Shown here: positions 29,629 through 38,305 of the stretch, in pieces
Numbering within the stretch: position 1 is the stretch's first letter
Layout of the letters: every line of letters starts with the position of its first letter
Assembly (NCBI RefSeq): GCF_002159945.1
Contig: NZ_NFJQ01000012.1
Span: forward strand, 1-64,000
Source: Cloacibacillus sp. An23
GTDB taxonomy: Bacteria > Synergistota > Synergistia > Synergistales > Synergistaceae
DNA length: 64,000 nt
Direction: 5' to 3'
The notes under the pieces: model-generated
Told to the model about the DNA's origin: nothing
What the model saw: only the letters and a program-made list of their open reading frames with translations
Database searches by the model: none
Program-made: the position numbers and the translations under genes

Positions 29629-30834
29629 TTAATTGAGCAGCTCCACCGCCTCGCGCATCTTCTCTGGCGCTAAGTGAGCATATCGCAGCGTCATCTTGAT
29701 GTCCGAATGCGTCATGAGCTCGCGCACGGTGTTGAGATCGACGCCCGCCATGACGAGCTGGCTCGCAAAGCTATGTCTCATGTCATGCCATCTAAAATTT
29801 GAAATGCCGGCTTCGCGCAGCAGCCAACGGAACGAGTTGTCACAGTTATCCATTATGCCGCCGGTCTGAGGCGACGGGAACACCAGCGGGTTGCCGTCTA
29901 CACGCTGTGCGTGCCACCGACGCAGGACATTAAGCGCTGTGCTGTTGAGCGGAAGGACGGCGGCTTTTTTACTTTTTGCTGTATCGGCGCGCAGTGTAAC
30001 TGTGCCGGCGTCAAGGTCTATATCGTCCCATCGAAGCGAGAGAAGAGCATGACGGCGGATCCCAGTGTTGAGCGAGAGCAATATGACGGGCTTGAAATAA
30101 TTTGCGAAGGCCCAGCCTTCCATTGATGGGAGATAACGCCGGTTGCTGTGCAGTCTGGAACGCGCGCGGCCTTCTCGCTGTTCATCGTCGTATTTGTCAA
30201 GAGCAGCAAGAAGCCGTGCGCGTTCGTCCTCGGTAAGGTAGCGAGTTTTCGCTTTTGAATCAACTTCTTTGAGTTTTCTCACATTCGCTATCGGATTGGC
30301 TTCAATCAAGCCGTTCGTTACTCCGAAATTCAAGATGGCGCGCAAGCTCGTTATTTTTTTATTAAGCGAACTGTCTTTGTTCCCGGTGCGCTCCTTTTCT
30401 TTTACACGCCAAGTAGAAACAGCAAGCGGCGTCAGGTTTGTGGCTATTTCATCCAGAAAATCAGTCAAGCGCATAACAATGGAATACGTGACCTGTGAGC
30501 CGCCTGCGGCAAGATATTTATCTGCAAGTTCTCTAATTGTAGGCTGCTGGCTTTTGTTGCGTAGCCGCTTGATGTCAGTGCCGTCAACAGCCATTTCGGC
30601 AAGGAATTTTTTCGCGGTTTCGCGCGCTTGGATCGGCGTAAATAACTTCTCATCGCCGATCTTATAAGAGTCTTTCTTTCCCTTCGCATTTTTATAGCTG
30701 ATATAATAGGTCTTGGAACCAGACGCGCCGACATAAAGACGAAGCCCCGGCATCGCTTCATCGTTTATCCAGTATCCCTTCTCCGGTACCGTCAAATTGT
30801 TGATAAACGTCTGAGTAAGTTTCGCCTTTGCCAT
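29629..30834 (-). CDS. int: Phage integrase (tyrosine recombinase)
   Basis: A 401-residue integrase with an arm-binding N-terminal domain (MAKAKLTQTFINNLTVP to about 90), a core-binding helical domain (about 95-200) and a catalytic domain with Arg in TGIRRHALLSL, Lys in AKSKKAAVLPL, HDMRHSF, THSDIKMT and the nucleophile Tyr in LRYAHL. It integrates the phage into a tRNA gene; the attachment remnant lies 165 bases upstream of its start. No good ribosome site is visible, so expression may be low. The promoter candidate lies at 30,904-30,932. Confidence 0.94.
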   Translation of the reverse strand: MAKAKLTQTFINNLTVPEKGYWINDEAMPGLRLYVGASGSKTYYISYKNAKGKKDSYKIGDEKLFTPIQARETAKKFLAEMAVDGTDIKRLRNKSQQPTIRELADKYLAAGGSQVTYSIVMRLTDFLDEIATNLTPLAVSTWRVKEKERTGNKDSSLNKKITSLRAILNFGVTNGLIEANPIANVRKLKEVDSKAKTRYLTEDERARLLAALDKYDDEQREGRARSRLHSNRRYLPSMEGWAFANYFKPVILLSLNTGIRRHALLSLRWDDIDLDAGTVTLRADTAKSKKAAVLPLNSTALNVLRRWHAQRVDGNPLVFPSPQTGGIMDNCDNSFRWLLREAGISNFRWHDMRHSFASQLVMAGVDLNTVRELMTHSDIKMTLRYAHLAPEKMREAVELLN

Positions 30835-30903
30835 ATAGTAATCACGCCCCGTTACTCTGTATTTACTCCGCCGCTTTTAAGGCAACGAAAGGCTATATCA
30901 CAG

Positions 30904-30932
30904 ATTGTAACGTTAAAAACGTGATAAAACAA
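30904..30932 (-). promoter_or_regulatory. Integrase promoter candidate
   Basis: Minus strand: -35 TTGTTT (30932-30927), 17-base spacer, -10 TACAAT (30909-30904). The spacer holds an ACGTT/AACGT inverted repeat that could be an operator or integrase arm site. The rest of the 164-base gap up to the tRNA fragment is AT-rich, with an inverted TGTAAC/GTTACA pair (about 30907 and 30973) suitable for arm-type sites. Confidence 0.5.
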
Positions 30933-30998
30933 GTTATATCATAGGTTTATAATATTAGATTTTATACCAAATGTTACAAGTAGTAATACATTATAGTT

Positions 30999-31043
30999 CT
31001 CGCACGGAAGGGGTCGGGCGTTCAAATCGCCTCAGCTCCACCA
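30999..31043 (+). repeat. attR: Attachment site: 3' half of tRNA-Ala(CGC)
   Basis: Reads as the 3' half of a tRNA: anticodon loop C-T-CGC-A-C (30999-31005), stem GGAAG, variable loop GGGTC, T-arm GGGCG TTCAAAT CGCCT, acceptor CAGCTCC, A, CCA (31041-31043). U70 in the acceptor strand would pair with G3, the alanine identity element. The bases before 30999 do not pair with GGAAG, so the 5' half is absent here. This is the duplicated att half; the restored complete tRNA should lie at the left end of the prophage, outside the window. Confidence 0.8.
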
Positions 31044-31054
31044 GAAAATTCAGT

Positions 31055-31085
31055 AATAGCAAGGCTTCGGCCTTGCTATTTTTTT
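31055..31085 (+). terminator. Host tRNA terminator displaced by the prophage
   Basis: Perfect 11-bp stem AATAGCAAGGC, TTCG tetraloop, GCCTTGCTATT, followed by TTTTT on the plus strand. It begins 12 bases after the CCA of the tRNA fragment, so it should be the native terminator of the host tRNA gene, now separated from its promoter by the prophage. Confidence 0.88.
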
Positions 31086-31330
31086 ACCTTTCTTACATCC
31101 TTACAATAGCCCTGAAAAGCTATTCCCCAGCAGTACAGTATGCCGAATTCCTATCTAAGCATTCTTTCCCTAGATGTTTAGCTTGACACTAGCATAAGAA
31201 ATCAAATCTGAATGTTGCCTTTGGTATTGAAGGCGGTGTTTTTCAATATGATATGTGATAAAAAGCGAAGCCCGGCTTCGCTTTTGCGGTGCCGGGCTTT
31301 GTGCGCTTGTTATTTTTTCATCGGTACAAT
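31086..31330. other. Intergenic region between att site and metG, with metG terminator
   Basis: No gene is seen. At 31261-31285 AAAAGCGAAGC/GCTTCGCTTTT (11 bp, loop CCG) followed on the minus strand by a T-run (GCTTCGCTTTTTATC) is the terminator of the metG operon. A second, overlapping dyad AAGCCCGGC/GCCGGGCTT (31269-31299) cannot form together with it. The remainder is AT-rich and includes CCTTACAATAGCCCTGAA (31099), which nearly repeats a segment at 23,889. Confidence 0.7.
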
Positions 31331-33289
31331 CTAGCTTATCCTGCTGCCCGCCGGTATCGAGTCGTCCATTACCGTTAGGAGGGTAAGGACTTCGTAGCGG
31401 CTTTCTGGGCTTTCGGCGGCTAGGAGCATTCCGTTGCTCTGGACGCCGCGGAATTTCGCGGGCTTGAGGTTGCAGAGGACTATTATTTTTTTGCCTTCTA
31501 GCTCTTCTGGCTTGTAGTTCTCGCGGATGCTCGAGACTATCACGCGCTTCTCGTTGCCGAGGTCGAGGTTCAGCACGTAGAGCTTGTCGGCCTTCGGCAC
31601 GACTTCGACTTTTTCTACGAGAGCGACACGGAGGTCGAGTTTCGCAAAGTCGTCGTATTCTATCTGCGGCTTCGGTTCCTGATATTTGAAAAAGGCGGTC
31701 GGGTCGAGCTTAGCGCGCTTTTCGAGGTCGCGCTGCTCTTTTTCCTTTTTCCACTTTTCTATGTCGATGCGAGGGAAGAGTATCCCGCTGCGGTTGACTT
31801 TGATTCCTTCGCCGCCTTCTCCCCATTTCCATGCGGCGCGCGCGCCTGCGCCGGGCTCTCCTTCGAGGCCGAGCTGGCTCCATATGCGCGCGGCGGTGTC
31901 GGGCATGAACGGAGCGACGAGCACCGCGGAGAGGCGCAGCGCTTCCCAGAGCGTGCGGAGCACGGCGTCGAGGCGTTCGACGTCGCCTTCGCGTCCGAGT
32001 TTCCAGGGCTCCGTCTCGTCGATGTATTTGTTCGCGCGGCTCACGAAGGCCCAGAGGGCTTTGAGCGCGTCGTCGAAAGCGAAGCGGTCGAGCAGCGCGT
32101 CCATGTCGGCGACTGTCTTTTCGCCGAGCGTTTCGATTTCTTTGTCGAGCTCGGTCTGCGCTCCGAATGCGGGGAGCATCCCTTCGCGGTATTTGTCGAT
32201 CATCTGAAGCGAGCGCGAGAGCAGGTTGCCTAGGTCGTTCGCCAGGTCGGAGTTGATACGCTGTACGAGCGCGAGCTCTGAGAAGTCGCCGTCGTGTCCG
32301 AAGGGCACTTCACGCAGCAGGAAGTAGCGGAACGGGTCCACTCCGTAGAGGGTCTCCATCTCGAACGGGTCTACGACGTTGCCGAGCGATTTCGACATTT
32401 TTTCGCCTTCGACGGTCCACCAGCCGTGTGCGAATACGCGCACGGGCGGGTTGAGGCCGAGGGCGAGGAGCATCGCGGGCCATATCACGCAGTGGAAGCG
32501 GATGATGTCCTTGCCGACGAGGTGGCGGGCGGCGGGCCAGTATTTTTCCCATTTTTCGCCTGGTTCCGGATAGCCGAGCGCCGACAGGTAGTTGATGAGC
32601 GCGTCGAACCATACGTAGATGACGTGCTTCTCGTCGCCGGGGAGAGGTATTCCCCACTTGAGCGTCGTGCGCGAGATTGACTGGTCGCGCAGGCCGCTTT
32701 TGATGAAGCTGACGACTTCGTTGTAGCGCTCCTTCGGCATTATCGCGTCGGGATGTTCTTCGTAGAATTTGATCAGCGGCCCGGCGTATTTGGAGAGGCG
32801 GAAGAAGTAGGTCTCTTCCGTCATTTTCGTGAGCGGCCTGTGGCAGTCGGGGCAGGTCTGCCCTTCGGCCATCTGCGCCTCGGGCACGTAGGTCTCGCAG
32901 GGCACGCAGTACCAGCCCTCGTATTCGCCTTTGTAGATGTCGCCGGAAGCCATAAGGCGGCGGAATATCTCCTGAACGACCTTTTCATGGCGCGGCTGCG
33001 TGGTGCGTATGAAGTCGTCGTTCTGAATGTTGAGCGCTTTCCAGAGGCGTTCGAAGTTCTGCACGACTTCGTTGCAAAGTTCGATCGGGGTTATGCCCTT
33101 TTTCTCCGCAACGGTCTGTATCTTCTGGCCGTGCTCGTCGGTCCCCGTGAGGAAATAGCTGTCGTCTCCGCCGGATTTATGCCAGCGGCTCAGTACGTCC
33201 GCCGCTATAGTCGTGTAGGCGTGGCCTATGTGCGGCACGTCGTTGACGTAGTATATCGGCGTCGTGATATAAAATGGTTTACCTGACAT
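31331..33289 (-). CDS. metG: Methionyl-tRNA synthetase
   Basis: Charges tRNA-Met. 652 residues: HIGH motif (residues 20-23), zinc knuckle Cys128/131 and Cys146/149 in the connective insert, KMSKS (about 300), anticodon-binding helices, and a C-terminal tRNA-binding OB domain (KLDLRVALVEKVEVVPKADK) that dimerises the enzyme. This four-Cys, C-terminally extended form is one of the two common bacterial types. It is the last gene of a 21-gene block; four bases separate it from rsmI. Start ATG 33289 follows directly. Confidence 0.97.
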   Translation of the reverse strand: MSGKPFYITTPIYYVNDVPHIGHAYTTIAADVLSRWHKSGGDDSYFLTGTDEHGQKIQTVAEKKGITPIELCNEVVQNFERLWKALNIQNDDFIRTTQPRHEKVVQEIFRRLMASGDIYKGEYEGWYCVPCETYVPEAQMAEGQTCPDCHRPLTKMTEETYFFRLSKYAGPLIKFYEEHPDAIMPKERYNEVVSFIKSGLRDQSISRTTLKWGIPLPGDEKHVIYVWFDALINYLSALGYPEPGEKWEKYWPAARHLVGKDIIRFHCVIWPAMLLALGLNPPVRVFAHGWWTVEGEKMSKSLGNVVDPFEMETLYGVDPFRYFLLREVPFGHDGDFSELALVQRINSDLANDLGNLLSRSLQMIDKYREGMLPAFGAQTELDKEIETLGEKTVADMDALLDRFAFDDALKALWAFVSRANKYIDETEPWKLGREGDVERLDAVLRTLWEALRLSAVLVAPFMPDTAARIWSQLGLEGEPGAGARAAWKWGEGGEGIKVNRSGILFPRIDIEKWKKEKEQRDLEKRAKLDPTAFFKYQEPKPQIEYDDFAKLDLRVALVEKVEVVPKADKLYVLNLDLGNEKRVIVSSIRENYKPEELEGKKIIVLCNLKPAKFRGVQSNGMLLAAESPESRYEVLTLLTVMDDSIPAGSRIS

Positions 33290-33292
33290 ACT

Positions 33293-34126
33293 TTATGCCT
33301 CCCTGATGCAATTTTCTATGATAAATTTTTTTACGCTGTTTTTCTGTACGCCGAAGCGGGACGCTATCTCTTCTGCGGCGGCTTTCGTCGAGACGCCTGA
33401 TGAGACGAGCGCCGCGGCCTCTTCGCGCCAGTCCGCGCCGTCCGCTTCCGGGGTTTCCTCCGAAGCGCCCTCGACGACGCAGACGAACTCGCCGCGTATC
33501 TTATCCTCCGGCATTGTATCACAAAAGGAGGCGAGCGTCCCTTCTATGCGCTCCTGGTGGATTTTGCTTATCTCGCGCACGAGCACGGCGCGGCGGTCTC
33601 CGAGGGACTGCGCCATGAGCGCGAGGTCGTCCTTCAGGTGATGCGGCGCGGCGTAGAATACGAGCGTCTCTCGCAGATTTTTCAGCTCCGCGAGGCGTTT
33701 GAACTTTTCGTCTTTTTTGCCTTTGAGAAAGCCTACGAAAACGAATGACTCCATGCCTATCCCCGCGATGAGCAGCGCGGGAAGCAGCGCGTTCGCGCCG
33801 GGCAGCACGTCGAAGGGCAGTCCGCGCTCTATCGCGGCCCGCACGACGGCGGCTCCGGGGTCGGAGAGTCCCGGCGTTCCGGCGTCCGAGACGAGAGCGA
33901 CGCGCTCGCCGGCCTCGACGCGGCGCATTATTTCGGCGGCGCGCTCGCGCTCGTTATGCTCGTGGCATGAAAGCAGCGGCTTTTTTATGCCGAAGTGGTT
34001 GAGCAGCCGCAGAGTGTGGCGCGTGTCCTCGCAGGCTATCACGTCGGCGGCGCGCAGCTCTTCGAGGCCGCGCAACGTCATGTCGCCGAGGTTGCCGACC
34101 GGCGTCGGTATCACTATCAGAGGCAC
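33293..34126 (-). CDS. rsmI: 16S rRNA (cytidine(1402)-2'-O)-methyltransferase
   Basis: 277 residues. The tetrapyrrole-methylase fold is visible: LIVIPTPVGNLGDMTLRGLE at the N-terminus, ACEDTRHTLRLL, LSCHEHNE, and the SAM-binding ALVSDAGTPGLSDPG. The C-terminal end (ASRFGVQKNSVKKFI) resembles the short HTH-like tail of RsmI proteins. It 2'-O-methylates C1402 in the ribosomal P site. Located between metG and the class I methyltransferase gene, all on one transcript. Confidence 0.96.
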   Translation of the reverse strand: MPLIVIPTPVGNLGDMTLRGLEELRAADVIACEDTRHTLRLLNHFGIKKPLLSCHEHNERERAAEIMRRVEAGERVALVSDAGTPGLSDPGAAVVRAAIERGLPFDVLPGANALLPALLIAGIGMESFVFVGFLKGKKDEKFKRLAELKNLRETLVFYAAPHHLKDDLALMAQSLGDRRAVLVREISKIHQERIEGTLASFCDTMPEDKIRGEFVCVVEGASEETPEADGADWREEAAALVSSGVSTKAAAEEIASRFGVQKNSVKKFIIENCIREA

Positions 34127-34151
34127 GGAGTTTCCCCCTTTGTCGGTCTTT

Positions 34152-34883
34152 TCATAAAATCTCGTAGGCGGCCTTGAGCTCAGGCGTTTCTTCGCCGTCT
34201 TCGCCGCGGATGAAGAGCGGCGGCTCCACCGTGAGTCCGCTACTGCCTGCGCGCATCGCCTCGACGAGTACGACGGACGCGCGCTCGCCTGGCTTCGGGT
34301 GGACGCAGCGCATCGTCTTCGGCGGCGTCTTGTACCGGTCGAGCAGCGCGAATAGCGCGCCCGCCCTGTCCGCGCGCATCACGAGGTCGAGGCGGCCCCT
34401 GTTTTTCAGAAGATAGTGGGCCGCTCTGATTACGTCTTCGAGAGTGCAGCACGAGCCGTGGAGCGCCGCGGCGCGCCCGTCGCTCGGGCTGCGGCGGCTG
34501 CTTTCCGCTTCGTCGTAGGGCGGATTGACGGCTATCCTGTCGAAGCTCTGCGGCGGCGCGATTTTTTTGTATTCTCGCACGTCGGCCGCGATGAATTCGG
34601 CTTTGAGGCCGTTGCGCTCCGCGTTGGCGCGCGCAAGCTCCACGAGATCGGGGCGTATGTCCACGCCTGTCACGCCGAAGCCGCGCGGCCGGAGCAGAGC
34701 GCTTCGTTTCGCGAGTATCAGCGCCACCGCGCCGTGCGCGCAGCCTATTTCCAGAACTTTTTCTCCGGGCTTCGGCCGCGTGAAGTGGGCCAGGAGTATC
34801 GTATCGACGTTTACGCGCAGGCCGCTTTTTTCGTCCGGCTGTTCCAGGCGCAGCGCGCCGTTCATCAGGCTGTCGGCTTCCAT
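34152..34883 (-). CDS. TrmN6/YfiC-like adenine-N6 methyltransferase
   Basis: 243 residues. SAM motif I is VLEIGCAHGAVALIL, motif IV is NPPYDE (residues about 120-125), the N6-adenine signature. The N-terminal LRLEQPDEKSGLRVNVDTI resembles tRNA1(Val) A37 methyltransferases of the YfiC/TrmN6 group. The exact substrate (tRNA1-Val or another RNA) is not provable. The ATG overlaps the smc stop (TAATG), so translation is coupled. Confidence 0.82.
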   Translation of the reverse strand: MEADSLMNGALRLEQPDEKSGLRVNVDTILLAHFTRPKPGEKVLEIGCAHGAVALILAKRSALLRPRGFGVTGVDIRPDLVELARANAERNGLKAEFIAADVREYKKIAPPQSFDRIAVNPPYDEAESSRRSPSDGRAAALHGSCCTLEDVIRAAHYLLKNRGRLDLVMRADRAGALFALLDRYKTPPKTMRCVHPKPGERASVVLVEAMRAGSSGLTVEPPLFIRGEDGEETPELKAAYEIL

Positions 34884-37800
34884 TACGACCAGTCCTCGAG
34901 CCGCACGCCTACGACCTGCGAGAGCCCTTTTTCCTGAAGCGTCACGCCGTAGAGCACGTCGGCGCGCTCCATCGTTGCGCGGCGGTGCGTCATGACGAGT
35001 ATCTGCTTGTTGTTGCGCGCGTATTCTTTCGTCAGCTCGCTGAAGCGGCGCAGGTTCGCTTCGTCAAGCGCGGCGTCCACCTCGTCGAGCACGGCGAGCG
35101 GCGAGCCGGCGACCTCCATCGTCGCGAAGAGAAGCGAAATCGAAATCAGCGTGCATTCGCCGCCCGAGTACTGGCTCAGTATCTGAGTATGCTTGCCGGG
35201 GAAGCGCGCCTCTATCTCGACGCCGCAGTTCCATATCGTCTCGCCGTCGGTCATCGTGAGGTGCGCCTCGCCGCCGCCGAGCAGTTTGCTGAATATGTCG
35301 CAGAAGCGTCCGTCCACGCGCACCAGAGCCTCGGTGAACTGTTTGTGCGCCATCGCGTCGGCTTCGGTTATGAGGCGTTCTATCTCGGTCATGCTCGAGC
35401 GCACGTCGTCGAGCTGCTCGCCGAGGAAGGCGAGCCTGTCTTTCAGGCTCTGGTCTTCCGACAAAACGCCCATATCGACGTTTCCGAAGGCTTTTATTTT
35501 GCGGTCGCCGTCGCGTATCCGGCGGCGCAGTTCGTCGGCGTTTTCGCCATCGGGCAGATGCCCGGCGCCGGGGTACGGGTACTGCTCCTCCCATGTCGAT
35601 ACGAGCTCCGCGAGTTCGCGCTCCGATTCGTTTTTCTTCGACTGCGCGAGCGTGAATTTCTCCGATTCCCCGCGCATCCGCTCTTCGGCGGAAGAGCGGC
35701 GCGCCGCTACGAAGCTCCTGAGTCTTTCGAGCTTAGCGTATAGCTCGCCGCGTTCTTCCATTCCTGAGAGAAGTTCTTTGCGGCGGTTGTGTATCTCGAG
35801 GCAGCTTCCGCCGACGCGCGCGAGGTTCGCGCGCTCGCGCACGCAGCTCGCGTCGAGCGACGCTATCTCCTCTTCGAGGCGGCGCATCTTGCCTTCGGCG
35901 CTTTTGACCTCGCCGCGCACGCGCTCCATCAGCGCGAAGCCGGACGAGAGCGCGCCCTCAGCTACGGAGAGCCGAGCGCGGCAGCTCTCGCGCTCTTCTA
36001 TGAGTTTGTGGTCGTCCTCGACGTCGGAGGCGGCGTCGCGCTTTTCTTCGAGCTCGTCCTGCGCCTTGAGCAGCGAAGCCCAGTTTCGCCCTTCGGCCTT
36101 TATCGACTCGAGGATGCGTCCGCGTTCGCCGGCCGCGCGGCGCTGCTCTTTTGCCAGCGTCTCTTTCTGATCTTCTATGACGGCTATCCTGCCGTTTAGT
36201 TCGCGTATCTTGCGCGTGTACAGCTCTTTCTGCTCCGATACGGACATTTCCCTGTCCTCGGCCTCTTTGAATTTTTTCGAAAGGCTCTCGGCTGCGGCGG
36301 CGGCCTTCGCGTATTCTTCCTCAAGCTTCGCAAGCTGCGCCTTCATCTCGAGCACGCGCCCGCTCTTCTGGCTGCGGCCTCCGCTGACCGTGCCGCCGGG
36401 CTGGAATACGTCGCCCTCGACGGTGACTATCGGGCCGCGGAAGCCGTCGCGCACAAGCGATTTTCCCGCATCGTAGGATTCGACTATGAGAAGGTCTCCC
36501 ATGATGTGCTCGATGGCGGGACGCCAGTGCTCGTCGATTTTTATAAGCTCTACGGCCCAGCCGACGATCCCGCGCGAAGGCAGCCTGAACGCCTTGTTAG
36601 GGTAACGCGGACGCGCGCGCTCGAGCGGCAGGAAGGAGGCGACGCCGGCGGCGTTTTGCTTCAGCCTGTTGATGCAGCGCCCGGCCTCTTCCATGTCTTC
36701 GACGAGCAGAAGGAACTGCCTTCCGCCGAGATAGGCCTCGAGCGCCGAGGCGAGCGATGCAGGGGCCGTGAAGGCGTCAATAACGGCGCGCGGGTCGGCG
36801 TCGAGCCTTTTCAGTTTCGCGGCGGATAGCAGGTGCTTGACCGCCGCGGGGTACAGCCCGGCCTGAAGCGCATCGGCTGTGTCGTTGAGCTTCGAGCGGA
36901 GCTGCCCGGCCTCGCGCTTCGCGCGCTGGAGTTCGGCGGCGAGGGTCTGGCAGAGCGCGTAGAGCTCGGAATGTTCCTTTACAAGAGCGGACTGTTCGCC
37001 GTTCAGCTTGTCGCGCTCTTCTTCGAGCAGTTTCGCCTGGAAATCGAGCTCTTTACGCCCGTCCGGAGCCTGTTCCTTTTTATTACGCAGCTCGAGAAGG
37101 TCGCGCCCGAGGAATCCGAGCTTCGCGCGGCTCTTCTGCAGCTCCGCGTCGAGGCGCGCTTTTTCCTTGTTCCACTCTTCGCGCTCGCGGCGCGTGCGCT
37201 CCATGCGCTCGTTGTAGGCGTCCCATTTCTTGCCTACCGCCTCGACGGCTCGGCGCGCCTTCTCGACCTCCTCGCGCGCCTTTTTGTTGTCGTCTATGGA
37301 CTTTTTTTGTTCCTCCAGAAGCTTCGAGTAATTTCCTTTGGATTCTTCGTATTCCGAACGAGCTTCGGCGAGGCGGGCCTTCGCGCCGCGCAGATTCGCG
37401 GCGGATGCGTAGCCCGATTTTATCAGCGCGTCGAAGCGCGCCCGGCTCTGCTCGAGCTCGTACTTCTGCTGGCTGTGCTCGCGCGAGGCCTGCGTAAGCT
37501 TGTCCTCGGCGCGCACTCCGGCGCTTTTCCAGAAGCGTGACCAAAATACCGAACCCTCGCGCGAGGCGAGCGCCGCCTCCAGCTCTGCGGCTATTCGCGC
37601 TATAGTCTCCTCGCAGCCGGCGCGCCGCAGCCAGTAGAGTTTGCGGCGGTCGTCGTCTATGCTGTCGAGTATCGCGCGCATCTGCGAGGCGCGTTCGACC
37701 TCGGGCGCTATCTCGGAGCGGCGCGCGGAAAGTTCGCCCATGAGGTTGCGAAGCTGGTCGTAGTCGCCGCGCACCGTTTCGAGCCTGTTCTGAGCGTCCA

Positions 37801-38305
37801 TGCGCTTTTTTCTGTAAACGTCTATACCGAAGAGCGTCTCAAGCCTCATGCGCCGCTCGGAGGGGCTCTGCTTCAGCACCTCCTGAACCTCGCCCTGCCC
37901 GATGAAGGCGAACCGGTCGCCCTCGAGCTTCCAGCGGCGCTTCACTTCGTCAAGCTCGGCTAGAGTCTTGCGCTCGTTGTCTACGAAGAGGCTCGTCGCC
38001 CCGTCGGGCGCGGTGACGCGCCGCTTTATCGTGCATATCCTGTCGTCCTCGCGCAGCCGCAGCGTCACCTCGGCCTCCTTGGCGGCCTCGCGGCTCTGAG
38101 AGCCGAGGAAGAGCAGCCCGCTCTGCCTGTTCACGCGCAGGCGCGAGGCCGTGCTGTCGCCGAGCGACCAGCGCAGGGCGTCGAGCAGATTGCTCTTGCC
38201 GCTGCCGTTCGGCCCGACTATCGCCGTGAAGCCGGGCGACAGCAGCAGCTCGTGCGTGCCGCCGAAGCTCTTGAAGCCTTTAAGCTGAAGGCGATCTATA
38301 TACAA
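34883..38305 (-). CDS. smc: Chromosome segregation protein SMC
   Basis: 1140 residues. Head: Walker A GPNGSGKSN (31-39) at the N-terminus and, at the C-terminus, signature YSGGECTL plus Walker B AVLDEVDAALDEAN. Between them are two long coiled coils and a central hinge (about 500-660, with GWAVELIKIDEHW and GGTVSGGRSQ). The signature normally reads LSGGEKAL; here Lys is replaced by Cys. SMC compacts and separates chromosomes with ScpAB, whose genes are not in the window. It overlaps the RNase G gene by 26 bases. Confidence 0.96.
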   Translation of the reverse strand: MYIDRLQLKGFKSFGGTHELLLSPGFTAIVGPNGSGKSNLLDALRWSLGDSTASRLRVNRQSGLLFLGSQSREAAKEAEVTLRLREDDRICTIKRRVTAPDGATSLFVDNERKTLAELDEVKRRWKLEGDRFAFIGQGEVQEVLKQSPSERRMRLETLFGIDVYRKKRMDAQNRLETVRGDYDQLRNLMGELSARRSEIAPEVERASQMRAILDSIDDDRRKLYWLRRAGCEETIARIAAELEAALASREGSVFWSRFWKSAGVRAEDKLTQASREHSQQKYELEQSRARFDALIKSGYASAANLRGAKARLAEARSEYEESKGNYSKLLEEQKKSIDDNKKAREEVEKARRAVEAVGKKWDAYNERMERTRREREEWNKEKARLDAELQKSRAKLGFLGRDLLELRNKKEQAPDGRKELDFQAKLLEEERDKLNGEQSALVKEHSELYALCQTLAAELQRAKREAGQLRSKLNDTADALQAGLYPAAVKHLLSAAKLKRLDADPRAVIDAFTAPASLASALEAYLGGRQFLLLVEDMEEAGRCINRLKQNAAGVASFLPLERARPRYPNKAFRLPSRGIVGWAVELIKIDEHWRPAIEHIMGDLLIVESYDAGKSLVRDGFRGPIVTVEGDVFQPGGTVSGGRSQKSGRVLEMKAQLAKLEEEYAKAAAAAESLSKKFKEAEDREMSVSEQKELYTRKIRELNGRIAVIEDQKETLAKEQRRAAGERGRILESIKAEGRNWASLLKAQDELEEKRDAASDVEDDHKLIEERESCRARLSVAEGALSSGFALMERVRGEVKSAEGKMRRLEEEIASLDASCVRERANLARVGGSCLEIHNRRKELLSGMEERGELYAKLERLRSFVAARRSSAEERMRGESEKFTLAQSKKNESERELAELVSTWEEQYPYPGAGHLPDGENADELRRRIRDGDRKIKAFGNVDMGVLSEDQSLKDRLAFLGEQLDDVRSSMTEIERLITEADAMAHKQFTEALVRVDGRFCDIFSKLLGGGEAHLTMTDGETIWNCGVEIEARFPGKHTQILSQYSGGECTLISISLLFATMEVAGSPLAVLDEVDAALDEANLRRFSELTKEYARNNKQILVMTHRRATMERADVLYGVTLQEKGLSQVVGVRLEDWS

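Larger units (their letters stand above)
1..31043. mobile_element. HK97-type siphovirus prophage (left end outside window)
   Basis: A continuous phage genome: integrase and immunity region on the right, replication genes in the middle, packaging/head/tail genes on the left, all in standard modular order. The right boundary is placed at the CCA end of a 3'-half tRNA fragment (30,999-31,043), directly outside the integrase gene. Beyond it are a host terminator and metG. The left part (rest of tape measure, tail tip, lysis and the second att site) is not in the window. Structural genes look intact, so the prophage may be functional, but completeness cannot be judged from this piece. Confidence 0.93.

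Noticed and set aside
29479-29673. Plus-strand 64-codon frame beside the integrase
   Set aside because: It runs through the dyad and into the integrase end, with no ribosome site.
30999-31043. 3' end of tmRNA (ssrA)
   Set aside because: The CAGCTCCACCA end fits tmRNA too, but U33, an anticodon CGC, A37, a five-base stem side and a five-base variable loop can be read upstream, so a tRNA-Ala is the better reading.
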